A stretch of 64,000 bases of DNA from Planctomycetota bacterium (GCA_003389325.1 QQVE01000048.1:62001-126000), one strand, 5' to 3'; counted from the first letter of the stretch, positions 8,850-17,778 are shown. The notes: generated by a model not told the origin, from the letters alone. A program made the numbers and translations.

Positions 8850-9175
8850 AGGCCGCCCCCCAGTACTCGCCAGACCCCGCGGCCGGACTTCGCAGAGCCA
8901 CGATCAAAGACCTAGCAAATCATATCGATCGTCGGGGTTCTCGCCGTCGAATCGTTTCCCCGAGGCCGTGCAGGCTTTCGCAATTGCTACGTTCGGGCCG
9001 GCGAAGCGACAACACCGCGGGGCAATACGGTTTGCGGACCTCCGCCCGGTGGGAAGCGGTAGCGAGGCGGCACACCTGTGCGCATTTGGAAAACTTTGCC
9101 GCGCGGTTGCGACGTCTACCCGTCGATGGCAGGCAGCCAAGCAATGAGCGCGGACCGATCTTCGGCCGACCTCGC
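8850..9175. other. Gap without a recognised gene
   Basis: Upstream of the BBP7 gene and downstream of the second repeat-flanked interval. Several overlapping short frames exist on both strands but none has a convincing start site or domain. It should contain the BBP7 promoter; no clear -35/-10 pair could be chosen. Confidence 0.4.
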
Positions 9176-9290
9176 CACCAGCCCGAAGGTCGTTCGAAGC
9201 GCGAGCGAGGGTCGTTGGCTGAATCAGAAGCGGTTTAGCACGTCAACCAAGATCCGACGAAGAACCCTCGCTGGCGCTTCGGGGTGGTGT
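9176..9290. repeat. Dispersed palindromic repeat, copy 3 (with 11-base insertion)
   Basis: Begins CACCAGCCCGAA like the others, then carries an extra GGTCGTTCGAA before GCGCGAGCGAGG. From 9196 to 9271 it is identical to copy 2. The right arm degenerates to GCGCTTCGGGG. It ends just before the ndk stop. Confidence 0.88.
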
Positions 9291-9307
9291 CGGACGAAGC
9301 GCGGCGT

Positions 9308-9766
9308 CTACTCGTCGCTGGCTCGCAGCCAGGGGGAGATGGTGGGATCGCACTCGCAGATCTCTTCGGGCTTGAAGTAGAGCTTGATCTCGCGCTTGGC
9401 GGCTTCGGGGCCGTCGGAGGCGTGCACCAGGTTCATTTGGCGGCTCGAGCTATAGTCGCCGCGGATCGTGCCGGCCGCCGCCTTCAGGCCGCTGGTGGCG
9501 CCGAGCATCTCGCGCACGACGCGAATCGCCTCGAGCCCCTCGATGATGGCCGCGATGACGGGGGCGCCGGTGATGAACGACTCGAGCGTGGGATAGAACG
9601 GCTTCTCGACGTGCTCGGCGTAGTGCTCCTTCGACAGCTCGGGCGTGACGCGGATCATCTTGAGCGCCACGATGTTGAGCCCTTTGTCTTCGAAGCGGGT
9701 CAGGATCCGTCCGGCCAGGCGGCGTTGGATGCAGTCGGGTTTGAGCAGAATCAGCGTGCGTTCCAT
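9308..9766 (-). CDS. ndk: Nucleoside-diphosphate kinase
   Basis: Transfers the gamma phosphate of ATP to NDPs through a phosphohistidine. 152 residues from MERTLILLKPD, the normal NDK length; the upstream extension to 9820 is rejected because conserved sequence begins here. Seen: Lys9 in LLKPD, the active-site His115 in NLVHASD, and the GTIRGDY substrate loop (residues 99-105). The C-terminal tail CECDPTISPWL carries the W found at the end of many NDKs. It lies alone on the minus strand, in the same orientation as the peptidase pair upstream. Confidence 0.96.
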   Translation of the reverse strand: MERTLILLKPDCIQRRLAGRILTRFEDKGLNIVALKMIRVTPELSKEHYAEHVEKPFYPTLESFITGAPVIAAIIEGLEAIRVVREMLGATSGLKAAAGTIRGDYSSSRQMNLVHASDGPEAAKREIKLYFKPEEICECDPTISPWLRASDE

Positions 9767-9944
9767 GATGAAAGGTCGTCTCCCGTGGGCGGCCCTGCAC
9801 CGTCGCAACGTGACATTCAAGCGACGCGGGACCGAGATTGTTGATATACGGCGTTGCGGCGGATTTTAGAGCAATTCGCCGCGCCCCTCAATCCGTGTTG
9901 AAAGCCCGCAGCCGTCGAGGCCTTCCCGCCAGAAAGCAACGCGC

Positions 9945-11189
9945 CTAACCGGCCGGCGGCGCCGACACCTTCTCGGCCGGGCCGATGGCCAAGGTCGTGT
10001 TGATCGACAGCGGATACCGGGCCAGCACGGCTGCCAGGTCGTCGCGCGTGAGCGCCTCGACCGCATCGAGATCCTCGCGCACCGTGCGGTACTCGTGACG
10101 CTGGATCCAGTTGCCGCCGACGGTGAACAGCCGGCCGCGGGGTCGCTCGCTGCCCAGCACGACGCGCGAGTTGATCTTGCTCTTGGCCTGGGCCACCTCG
10201 GCCGCCGCGAGACCTTCTTTCTCGACGTGGGTGTAAATCTCGGCGATCCGGGCCAGGTTGGCCTCGGTGTTCTCGGCGTCGCAACTCATGTAGGTCATGT
10301 ACAGCCCGGCACCCTGGTAGTCGTGATGCGAGAGCGAGGCATGCTCGGCCAGCCCGGTGTCGACCAGGGCCCAGTACAGACGGCTGCCCGAGTCGTCGCC
10401 GATAACGGTAGCCAGTACTTTGGCCGCGTAGCGATCGGCGTCGGTCGCGCCGGGACCGTTGGCCAGTTGCAACACGTACTCCAGCGCCGCGCTGTCTTTG
10501 TGCACGCACTGAAACGCGCGGTGCGCGGCCGCCTCGGGCGTCTCGCGGCCGCTCTCCACGGGCGTCCACTTGCCGCACGCCTGCTCGGCCGTTTTCACCA
10601 GGGCGTCGAAGTCGATCTTGCCGGCGCCGACCAGCGTCACGTTGCCGGGGCTATAGCGGCGCTTGAAGTAAGCCCGCATGGCATCGACCGACAGGTCGGT
10701 GATGCTCTGCACGGTGCCCAGCACGCTCTTGCCCAGCGGATGCTTGCCGTAGTGCAGGGCGCGGCACTTGTCGTCGGCGCCAAAGGGCGGCTGATCCTCG
10801 TACATCCGGATTTCTTCGATGATCACCTGCTTCTCGGTGTCGAAGTCCTCTTCGCGCAGCGACGGCCGCAGGATATCGCCCAACAGCTCGACCGACGCCT
10901 GCTGATGCTCGGGCAGCACCGCGGCGTAGTACACCGTGTGCTCTTCGCTGGTAAAGGCGTTGTAGTGGGCGCCCATCTCGTCGAACTGGCGGTTCACGTC
11001 GTCGGCCGTGCGCGAGGGCGTGCCCTTGAACACCATGTGCTCGAGAAAGTGGCTCACCCCGGCGTCGGCTTCGCTTTCGTCGCGGGCGCCGGTCTGCACG
11101 AAGAAGCCGACGGCCGTCGAATGCGCCTCGGGATTGCACTCGGCCACGACCTGCAGGCCGTTGTCGAGCGTGTGCTCACGAAACTCCAA
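9945..11189 (-). CDS. M16 family zinc metallopeptidase, catalytic-type subunit
   Basis: A 414-residue pitrilysin-like protein (PMP-beta type). The inverted zinc motif HFLEH is at 47-51 and the third ligand Glu lies in IIEEIRMYED about 75 residues later, so this chain can bind zinc. The second half has the M16C fold, but its substrate-binding region reads GSRLYWALVDTGLAEHASL, lacking the canonical REKRGLAY. The partner upstream has the reverse pattern. The two genes overlap by 14 bases, with the partner first. In paired M16B enzymes the two subunits share one active site; this is inferred here. Probably a periplasmic or cytosolic peptide-clearing protease; no signal peptide is seen. Confidence 0.9.
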   Translation of the reverse strand: MEFREHTLDNGLQVVAECNPEAHSTAVGFFVQTGARDESEADAGVSHFLEHMVFKGTPSRTADDVNRQFDEMGAHYNAFTSEEHTVYYAAVLPEHQQASVELLGDILRPSLREEDFDTEKQVIIEEIRMYEDQPPFGADDKCRALHYGKHPLGKSVLGTVQSITDLSVDAMRAYFKRRYSPGNVTLVGAGKIDFDALVKTAEQACGKWTPVESGRETPEAAAHRAFQCVHKDSAALEYVLQLANGPGATDADRYAAKVLATVIGDDSGSRLYWALVDTGLAEHASLSHHDYQGAGLYMTYMSCDAENTEANLARIAEIYTHVEKEGLAAAEVAQAKSKINSRVVLGSERPRGRLFTVGGNWIQRHEYRTVREDLDAVEALTRDDLAAVLARYPLSINTTLAIGPAEKVSAPPAG

Positions 11190-12420
11190 GATGCACCTCC
11201 AACGGCTTGGGGCCCAGCGTCACGACGGTGAAATCGCCCGGCGGATGCGCGGCCAGATAGGCGTTGATGCTCTCGCAGGTGAGGCCGTCGATAATCTGGC
11301 CCAACTCGTCCAGCGTGCGCGTCCGGCCCAGGTGGTACCAGTCGCGGGCGATCGACCCCGAACGGGCGATGCTCGATTCCTGCTGCATGATCAGCCCGCT
11401 CTTGATCCGGGCCTTGAGCCGCGCGAGCTCGTCGGGACGAATGCCCTCGGCAATCCGCCCCAACTCGGCCAGCGTCACGTCGAGCGTTTCCTGCGCGCGC
11501 TCGGCGCTGGTGCCGGCATAGCACAACACGCTGGCCCGATCGCGCAGGGTGTGCATCGTGGCAAACACGCTGTAGCACAGCCCCCGCTTTTCGCGCACCT
11601 CGGTAAACAGCCGCGAGCTCATGCCGCCGCTCAACACGCCGACGGCGCCCCAGGCCTGAAAGTAGTCGGGATGGCGATACGGCAGGCCTTCGTACGCCAC
11701 GCCGATGTGGGTCTGGTTCGATTCGTGTTCCAGGTGCGCGTGCTTGTCCGGTGCGGCGCCGGTGGCTGGATCGGGCACCTCGCGCGGCTGCCAGTCCTCG
11801 AACAGCCGCCCGACCAGGTCGCGCAGTTGCGGCCATTCGAAGTTGCCGGCCACGCCCAAGATCGTGCCGTTGGGGCGATACTGCCCCTGGTGGTGCTGTT
11901 TGATCTCGTCGAGACCGATCTGCCGCAGCGTGGCTTCCTCGCCCTGGCTCGAGCGGCCCCAGGGATCGGGATATTGATGCTTGCGCAGCTCGATCATCAG
12001 CTTCTGCGCCGGCTCGTCCTCGATCGCCAACAGCTCCTGCAACACGACGAGCCGGGCGGCCTCGAGCTGGTCGGCCGGAAAGCGCGGGCGGCGCAACAGG
12101 TCGGCATAGATCGACAGCGCCGGCGGCAGGTTGGCCGACAGCGTGGCGCCGCTGAAGCTCGTGTGGCTGACCGACACGGCCTCGCCGCGCTCGACGCCCA
12201 GGTTCTCCAGGTCTTCGACAAACTGGCGGCTGTCGCGCGTGCCGCAGCCGCGCAAGGCCAGCTCGCCGGTAAACGACGACAGCCCGGCCCGATCGGCCGG
12301 GTCGACGGAGCTGCCCACCGGCACCAGGAACGTAAAGGCCGCCGACTCGAGCGACTTCATCTGCTCGGCGGCCAGCACGAGCCCGTTGTCATACGTGTGG
12401 CTGTAGATCGATTGCGTCAC
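11176..12420 (-). CDS. M16 family protein, non-catalytic partner subunit
   Basis: 414 residues, the same length as the downstream M16 gene. The expected HxxEH place near residue 45 reads FTGEL, so zinc ligands are missing, but the C-terminal half keeps SRLFTEVREKRGLCYSV, the Arg/Tyr substrate-binding pair of M16 proteases. That is the split seen in heterodimeric M16B enzymes: one chain gives zinc, the other the R/Y clamp. It is the first gene of the two-gene unit and its 3' end overlaps the catalytic gene by 14 bases. Function as an obligate partner is inferred. Confidence 0.88.
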   Translation of the reverse strand: MTQSIYSHTYDNGLVLAAEQMKSLESAAFTFLVPVGSSVDPADRAGLSSFTGELALRGCGTRDSRQFVEDLENLGVERGEAVSVSHTSFSGATLSANLPPALSIYADLLRRPRFPADQLEAARLVVLQELLAIEDEPAQKLMIELRKHQYPDPWGRSSQGEEATLRQIGLDEIKQHHQGQYRPNGTILGVAGNFEWPQLRDLVGRLFEDWQPREVPDPATGAAPDKHAHLEHESNQTHIGVAYEGLPYRHPDYFQAWGAVGVLSGGMSSRLFTEVREKRGLCYSVFATMHTLRDRASVLCYAGTSAERAQETLDVTLAELGRIAEGIRPDELARLKARIKSGLIMQQESSIARSGSIARDWYHLGRTRTLDELGQIIDGLTCESINAYLAAHPPGDFTVVTLGPKPLEVHLGVS

Positions 12421-12583
12421 GTGGGCTTAGTGTCCTGCCGTATGGATGGCAAACGCGCCGAGGCAGTTAGCTTGAGAATGTGCGAGCCCGCCAGGTTGCC
12501 GCTTCGGCGGCGCGGGGGGTAAGACAAGAGCGGTTGTTGGTGTTGGAGTTTGCGTCCGAGCAATGCGGGCACCCGACGGTCCG

Positions 12584-13147
12584 TCAGGTGTAGGCGACCT
12601 CGACCGCTTTGTAGACGGTGCGTGCTTTGGCGAAGCCCATCCGCTGATACAGGCGAATGGCGCCGTTGTTTTGTGCGGTCACTTCGAGAAAGGCGCGGCG
12701 CAGCCCCGCCTGCTGAAATCCATCGAGCGCTTGCAGCAGCAAGGCCGAGCCGAGCTGCCGGCTGCGATGCTCGGGCGTGACTCCCAGATTTTGAATGGCG
12801 CCCATGCCCGAATAATCGCGAATGCCCTGGACCGTGCCGGCGTATTCCCAGCCGTCGTCCGTTTCGTGCCCCACCAGCCACGTGGCTTCCGGCAGAAAGC
12901 CCTGCTTAGCGCGAATCTCCTGCATCAGCCGATGGCAGCCGAGCCAGTCGCCCAGGCAGGGGAAGACATTGGAATCGATCTCGCCCTTGAAGCTGTGATA
13001 CTTCGCTTCGGCGTGCGCTTCCAACAGCGCGTCGTCCCAGGCAAGCAGGCGATAGCCGGCCGGCAGCGGCGGCGGGGCGAACTGCTGCCCGAGCAGGTCG
13101 ATCTCCATCCGGAAACGCTTGAAGTACGTCAAACCCATCAGACGCAC
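12584..13147 (-). CDS. GNAT family N-acetyltransferase
   Basis: 187 residues from a GTG that has GAGG about seven bases upstream; the ATG three codons later (13138) is the alternative. The C-terminal half is a GNAT fold: NLGVTPEHRSRQLGSALLLQALDGFQ holds the acetyl-CoA pyrophosphate loop (Q/R-x-x-G-x-G/A-like RSRQLGSA), followed by LEVTAQNNGAIRLYQRMGFAKART, the usual N-x-x-A-x-x-x-Y motif. The N-terminal half is specific to the protein. The acceptor substrate is unknown. It is transcribed toward the M16 pair but separated by 163 bases. Confidence 0.85.
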   Translation of the reverse strand: MRLMGLTYFKRFRMEIDLLGQQFAPPPLPAGYRLLAWDDALLEAHAEAKYHSFKGEIDSNVFPCLGDWLGCHRLMQEIRAKQGFLPEATWLVGHETDDGWEYAGTVQGIRDYSGMGAIQNLGVTPEHRSRQLGSALLLQALDGFQQAGLRRAFLEVTAQNNGAIRLYQRMGFAKARTVYKAVEVAYT

Positions 13148-13506
13148 CCGGAGCCTCGAAATTGGGGATACGTGTCGACCGCGTCGGAAAACCTACATGT
13201 AAATGTAGCCGTCCCGAGTGCCGTGTCAACTTAACGGAACTGCCATCCTCGTCCAGACTTCCGCGTTTCGGCCGGTCGCGGCAGCCGCCCCGGGTTGCGC
13301 CGGTTGGGTCGCATTGTGCCGATTGGGTCGTCCGGTGCGGCCTAGCCCCCCGCCTAGTATTCCGTTGAAGCAAGCCATCCTGGCCAACTTCAACCTCGCC
13401 AAGTGCGAAGCAAAGCTCCGCACGGCTCGCAAAATAACGACTTGCGTCGTCATTTTGAGATCGCATCCGTGCGATCACGCAGCCTGCCGAAAACTTCAAC
13501 AGGCTG
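13148..13506. other. Gap with several hairpins, no recognised gene
   Basis: Three stem-forming sequences stand side by side near the S15 hydrolase stop. 13431-13456: AAAATAACGAC and GTCGTCATTTT, one G-T pair. 13460-13477: GATCGCA-TCCG-TGCGATC, perfect. 13480-13512: AGCCTGCCGAAAACTTC...AACAGGCTGCT. They may end transcription of the hydrolase on the minus strand. The last resembles the CAGGCTGTTGAAAAC ends of the insertion sequence at 30732, so it could be a solo IS end. No gene is supported. Confidence 0.45.
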
Positions 13507-15405
13507 CTAGCCGCCGGACTCGAGCACCTGGATCTTTACCTGCGAGGCCGCGTCCGGCGTGTGATAGACACGTTGCGTGGCCTTCTGAAAGTCCTTGGCC
13601 TTGGCGTGATAGATGTCCATGAACCGCTGAGGGTTGCGATCGACCAGCGGAAACCACGAGCTTTGCACCTGCACCATAATCCGGTGCCCGCGGCGAAACG
13701 TGTGGCAGGCTCCTGGCATCACGTACTCGACCTTGGTCCGCTCACCCGGGGTGAACGCCTCGGGCTTCTCGAAGCTGTTGCGGAACTTGCCGCGCATGGC
13801 CTCGCCGCGCACCAGTTGCTGATAGCCGCCCATCGCGAGCCCGGCCGGATTGGGATCGGGGTTCGGAAAGTCGCCCGAGTACACGTCGATCAGCTTCACC
13901 ACCCAGTCCGCGTCGGTGCCCGAAGTGGAAACGAACAGCGACGGCGTAATCGGCCCGGCGATCGTCACGTCCTCTTCCAACGGCTCGGTGACGTAGGTCA
14001 GCACGTCGGTCCGCGTGGAGGCGAACCGCTGGTCGTCGAGCATGTGCTCGCGCGTCATGCCGATCGCGATATTGGGGATGAACGGCACCGGCTTGTTCGG
14101 ATCGCTCACGTACTCGTCGTAACCCGGCGACGAGGCCTGCGGCGGCTCGAAGCTCAGCTTGCCGTCCGGGTGGAGGTACAGCGACTTTTCCGTCGTGCCC
14201 TTTGGCGGCCAGGAATTGAACCGCCGCCACTGGTGCGTGCCGGTCTCGAACACGTACGCCTCGGGCAACTTCGGGTCGGGCCCGCCCTTCAAGAAGTGCT
14301 TCAGGAACGGCAGCTCGATCTTGGTGCGGTAGAACTCGCCGGTCTTCTGATGAAAGGCGACCGCGCCCAACCGCTCGGCGTCGCCGCGATGCCAGTCGCC
14401 GTGCGCCCAGGGCCCCATCACCAGCATGTTGTACGCGCCCGGCGACTGCTCCTCGGCCGCGCGATACACATTCAGCGGACCGTACAGGTCCTCGGCGTCG
14501 AACCAGCCGCCCACGGTCATCATGGCCGGCCGAAGGTTCTTCAAATGCGGCAGGATCGTCCGCGCTTTCCAGAAGTCGTCGTACGTGCCGTGTTCGTTCA
14601 GCTCGTCCCAGAACGTGATCGGCTTTTCGAAATGGGTTTCCTGCACTTCGTCCAAGGGACCCAGGTTCAGATAGAACTCGTAGCCGTCGGGCGTCTCGTA
14701 GTCGAACGGCCTGGGGCTTTGCCGCGTCGGCTTCGATAGCTCCTGCCCGAAAAACGACAGGAAGCGAAACGCGTGCGCCAGATACAGCGCCCCGTTGTGG
14801 CGAAAGTCGTCGCCGAGGAACCAGTCGGTCACCGGCGCCTGCGGCGAAACGCATTTCAAGGCCGGGTGCGCGTCGATCGCTCCGGCCGCCGAATAGAAGC
14901 CGGGATACGAGATGCCCAGCAGGCCGACCTTGCCGTTGTTGTGCGGCACGTGCTTGACCAGAAAGTCGATCGTGTCGTACGTGTCGGTGCTCTCGTCGAT
15001 GTCCTTGGGCCCCTTCCCTTCCTGGTGCGGCCGCACGTGCACGAACTCGCCTTCCGACGCGTTCCGCCCCCGCACGTCCTCGTAGGCGAAGATGAACCGC
15101 TCCTTGGCGTAATACTTCATCGGCCCCCGCGGCGACGACGGATAATTGCTCGCCCCGTACGGCCGCAGCCCATACGGCGTTCGCTGCAACAAGATCGGAT
15201 AGCGCTGCGACGCGTCTTTCGGCACATACACCGCCGCAAACAGCTTCACCCCGTCCCGCATCGGGATTTCGTATTCGTACTTGGTGTAGTGCTCCTTGAT
15301 ATACGCGTGATCGGCCGCAAACGGTGTCTCGTCCGCGCGAGCAATGGCGGCAGCGACAACACACGCCCCCAAGCACAACACACTCATCAAGCGGCGAGAA
15401 AGCAT
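13507..15405 (-). CDS. CocE/NonD family hydrolase (peptidase S15-like alpha/beta hydrolase)
   Basis: 632 residues from MLSRRLMSVL, chosen because GGGAGAT lies seven bases upstream and a signal peptide (MLSRRLMSVLCLGACVVAAAIARADE) follows; the nine extra codons upstream are rejected. The nucleophile Ser165 lies in GISYPG, matching the GxSYxG elbow of S15/CocE enzymes. The N-terminal part DGVKLFAAVYVPKD and the C-terminal jelly-roll domain (about residues 400-632) with HRIMVQVQSSWFPLVDRNPQ complete the X-Pro dipeptidyl-peptidase/glutaryl-acylase architecture. The exported location is predicted. It may cleave acyl esters or X-Pro peptides; the substrate is not determined. Confidence 0.9.
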   Translation of the reverse strand: MLSRRLMSVLCLGACVVAAAIARADETPFAADHAYIKEHYTKYEYEIPMRDGVKLFAAVYVPKDASQRYPILLQRTPYGLRPYGASNYPSSPRGPMKYYAKERFIFAYEDVRGRNASEGEFVHVRPHQEGKGPKDIDESTDTYDTIDFLVKHVPHNNGKVGLLGISYPGFYSAAGAIDAHPALKCVSPQAPVTDWFLGDDFRHNGALYLAHAFRFLSFFGQELSKPTRQSPRPFDYETPDGYEFYLNLGPLDEVQETHFEKPITFWDELNEHGTYDDFWKARTILPHLKNLRPAMMTVGGWFDAEDLYGPLNVYRAAEEQSPGAYNMLVMGPWAHGDWHRGDAERLGAVAFHQKTGEFYRTKIELPFLKHFLKGGPDPKLPEAYVFETGTHQWRRFNSWPPKGTTEKSLYLHPDGKLSFEPPQASSPGYDEYVSDPNKPVPFIPNIAIGMTREHMLDDQRFASTRTDVLTYVTEPLEEDVTIAGPITPSLFVSTSGTDADWVVKLIDVYSGDFPNPDPNPAGLAMGGYQQLVRGEAMRGKFRNSFEKPEAFTPGERTKVEYVMPGACHTFRRGHRIMVQVQSSWFPLVDRNPQRFMDIYHAKAKDFQKATQRVYHTPDAASQVKIQVLESGG

Positions 15406-15724
15406 CGAAGATCTCCCATCAAGTTGCAGCATGCCGAATGGGCGGCCGGTTCTCTCACCGGCCGGGTCCTATGGTAGTCAACGTGCGTGCCCCAAGCCAC
15501 CAGCAGCGGCACGGCTTGTCTCGCGCCCGAATCTGTGTCAGCATCGAGCATGCTCTTCAGCCTGACGCCTGGCGAAACTTGCGACACCAGCCCGAAGCGC
15601 AAGCGAGGGTTCTTCGAAACGTTGCCCAACAACCCTCGCTCGCGCTTCGGGCTAGTGTCAGCGTGGTCGCCAGGCGTGTGATGCGGAGTCGTGCGAATCG
15701 CAGTCGAGCGATGAGATAGACGAC
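15406..15724. other. Divergent intergenic region with hairpin and repeat
   Basis: Lies between the S15 hydrolase (minus) and a small membrane protein gene (plus), so it should hold two promoters. 15443-15464 is a perfect hairpin CGGCCGGT-TCTCTC-ACCGGCCG in the presumed hydrolase leader. A palindromic repeat copy fills 15584-15658. No gene is seen. Confidence 0.5.
15584..15658. repeat. Dispersed palindromic repeat, copy 4
   Basis: The left end ACACCAGCCCGAAGCGCAAG and the right end GCGCTTCGGGCTAGTGT are near-perfect complements; the total is 75 bases with a short loop. This copy lies between divergent genes, so the family is not simply a terminator. Confidence 0.88.
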
Positions 15725-16015
15725 ATGACGAACACTGCCGCCACTGCATCGTCCGGAAAGCCGCGTGCTCGGCTTTCGGAGATTGTGTTGGCAACATTTG
15801 TCGTTGCCGTCGGTGCCTTGGGCCTGGTCAGCCCGCCCACGCTTCCAGACTCTCCAAACTCGGCCGTTTCGGCGGTCATCCTTTCGCTGGCGTGCTCGGC
15901 GGCGATCGGCGCGGGAGTGATGACGCCGTTCAAGAAAAAGGCCTCCGGAGCGCTCTGGGCGATGGTGCTCATGTCTTTCGTCTGGGTTGCGAGCCTGGTC
16001 AATTCCGTACTTTGA
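15725..16015 (+). CDS. Small membrane protein of unknown function
   Basis: 96 residues with three hydrophobic stretches (about 20-36, 46-65 and 76-94) and a basic patch FKKKAS between the second and third. I do not recognise a family. The ATG follows TGAGATAGACGAC, with only a weak GA-rich site. It lies directly after repeat copy 4 and before a run of small unknown genes. The hydrophobic pattern and a single clean frame support a real gene, but no function can be named. Confidence 0.55.
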   Translation: MTNTAATASSGKPRARLSEIVLATFVVAVGALGLVSPPTLPDSPNSAVSAVILSLACSAAIGAGVMTPFKKKASGALWAMVLMSFVWVASLVNSVL

Positions 16016-16066
16016 TCCAACGAAGTCCGCGGGCCAGTCCCGAGCATGTGAGCCGGAGACGTTGAG

Positions 16067-16507
16067 ATGCATGTGACGTTTGTCGCCTACCTTGCATTCG
16101 ACGACAATACGCCGGCGCACCTGCCTCCGTTTACACATGACCCATGCGTTTGGTCACTCGTCGAGGACTACGGGCTAAGTTGCTGCTTCGATCCTGCGTT
16201 CTTCGCAGCACTGGGATACCCTTGGGCAGAATTGGGGCATACTACCGATGAGGACTTTGGCGAGCCGCTCGTGCCACTGCGAGGAGCTCCAACATTCTTG
16301 GGAGAGGTTTCCGAGGCGCGGGAACTTCTAGACACGGAGGAGTATGTAGGATGGCTCAGCGCAGACGAGCTAGTCGCGGCGATCAACCATGCCTCCATTG
16401 ACGAGACTACGCTCGCGCGCCCATTTCAAGTTCTGCTAGGTGCCATCCGCTACCTTGCGTCCGTCTATGGCGAGAATCGAGTCCGCCTGCTCTTCCTGTT
16501 CCTGTAG
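16067..16507 (+). CDS. Uncharacterised protein
   Basis: 146 residues, not recognised. It is acidic with aromatic-rich N-terminal segments (LAFDDNTPAHLPPFTHDPCVWSLVEDYGLS) and a C-terminal helix ending in RVRLLFLFL. No signal peptide or transmembrane segment is certain. It is followed 28 bases on by a SUKH-family gene. Base composition is lower in GC than the flanks, as for its neighbours. Small acidic single-domain proteins next to SMI1/KNR4 proteins are often toxin immunity proteins; that is a guess from context only. Confidence 0.55.
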   Translation: MHVTFVAYLAFDDNTPAHLPPFTHDPCVWSLVEDYGLSCCFDPAFFAALGYPWAELGHTTDEDFGEPLVPLRGAPTFLGEVSEARELLDTEEYVGWLSADELVAAINHASIDETTLARPFQVLLGAIRYLASVYGENRVRLLFLFL

Positions 16508-16535
16508 GTAGTTCATTTGCACATGCGAGCCACAA

Positions 16536-17135
16536 ATGATCGACACGCACAGATTCAAGGAGTTGCTCGCGCGGTTCGAGCCGGTCAGTGAGTTTGCGCG
16601 CGAGATACCCGAATCCGTCCCTCTATCCGAAGCGGAGATCGACGCCTTCGAGGGCCGGATGGGATTTCCGGTGCCGGACGATCTCCGAGAGTGGCTCGGG
16701 AGTGTCAACGGCGCCTTCGTGGGTACGGTGGTCAGCTTTGGCGTACGCACTTCCGAGCCCTTCCTCGACATGGAAAGCATTCTGAATATCTTTACGTCGT
16801 GGCGGGAAAAGAAGTGGCTTCCCGTCGGAAATGACGGCTGCGGGAACTACTACGTGATGATTACGCAAGGCGAGTATGGCGAGGGGTTTCCCATCGTCTT
16901 CGTGGAGGCTGTCGTCGACCATCAGACCCCCAGATATATCGTGGCGTCGGATCTTGGACATTTTCTCATCTTCCTGGCCGAGGATGAACTCGAATCGGAG
17001 CTGTCGGATGAGCTGGAAATCGGCCCGAGCGCATGGTTCGACAAGCAAAAGGTAACCCACGACGATCCGGCGATCCTGCGCTTTCATGGCATCGCCTTGC
17101 CTTGGGAGGTAGACAACAACCCTGAGCAAATATGA
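16536..17135 (+). CDS. SMI1/KNR4 (SUKH) family protein
   Basis: 199 residues. The N-terminal 130 residues match the SUKH fold signature: EAEIDAFEGRMGFPVPDDLREWLGSVNGAF (I-x-x-x-E-x-x-x-G...LP-x-x-x-x-x-x-L-x-x-x-NG), then WLPVGNDGCGNYYVM and a VVDHQTPRYIVASDLGHFLIFLAEDELE tail. SUKH proteins in bacteria are mostly immunity proteins of polymorphic toxin systems, or regulators. The start ATG overlaps no other gene. Flanking genes on both sides are small unknown frames in the same direction. No toxin gene is visible within the window next to it. Confidence 0.8.
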   Translation: MIDTHRFKELLARFEPVSEFAREIPESVPLSEAEIDAFEGRMGFPVPDDLREWLGSVNGAFVGTVVSFGVRTSEPFLDMESILNIFTSWREKKWLPVGNDGCGNYYVMITQGEYGEGFPIVFVEAVVDHQTPRYIVASDLGHFLIFLAEDELESELSDELEIGPSAWFDKQKVTHDDPAILRFHGIALPWEVDNNPEQI

Positions 17136-17177
17136 ACCGGCCTGACCTACAACGCTACAGCCGGGGAGGACACTCCC

Positions 17178-17759
17178 GTGACACGAGTGGACATGCAAAC
17201 GGTGCGGACGATCTGCGACGAGTTGCTGCAATGGCTTGAATCGGATCCACTTTTTCGTCCCGATAAGGTGCAGCAGGAACGATTCTACGGATATGACGGC
17301 AAGAAACTGCCGTTCGTTGAGAAGGATCCGGCAACATGGGAGTATTGCATCAACGCCAACAACGAAGACACGGCGTTCGTCGAGTTGGTCGAGCTCCTGA
17401 GTGAGGTTCGAACAGCCTGTGGCCTTCTTCATGGCTACGGCCCGCGCGACCTTGTAGACTACGTCGACGACCAGTGTGAGGCCGTCAGCGCGACTTTGCA
17501 TGCTTCCTCTGGCGTCAAGCGAATGGCCAAGAAAGTCGCGGCCATCGAGTCTGCCGATATCAACAAGAGTGAGATGCGCGACGGGTTCCTGGGTGCGATT
17601 GAGGACCATTTCCAAACGATCCTGAAATGCCGCGTCCTCACCCTCAGCCGACGCTACATGCCCACCGAAGCGATCTTCGAAGCGTATCGAGTAGGACTGA
17701 TGCCCTTCGGCTGGGACTGGGACTCGCTCTTGTGCCTGAATCCGGCGTCACTCGAGTGA
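17178..17759 (+). CDS. Uncharacterised protein
   Basis: 193 residues from a GTG with the strong site GGGGAGGA seven bases upstream, which decides this start over later ATGs. Mostly helical and acidic; hydrophobic residues are spread evenly, so a soluble protein. The tail YMPTEAIFEAYRVGLMPFGWDWDSLLCLNP looks structured and specific. I do not recognise the family. It follows the SUKH gene by 42 bases and precedes the FAD reductase by 19 bases, so it may belong to either unit. Confidence 0.55.
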   Translation: MTRVDMQTVRTICDELLQWLESDPLFRPDKVQQERFYGYDGKKLPFVEKDPATWEYCINANNEDTAFVELVELLSEVRTACGLLHGYGPRDLVDYVDDQCEAVSATLHASSGVKRMAKKVAAIESADINKSEMRDGFLGAIEDHFQTILKCRVLTLSRRYMPTEAIFEAYRVGLMPFGWDWDSLLCLNPASLE

Positions 17760-17778
17760 GAGCCTGTGAGTCCACGAC

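Noticed and set aside
11008..12522. 504-codon plus-strand frame over the M16 genes
   Set aside because: Antisense to both M16 genes; no family.
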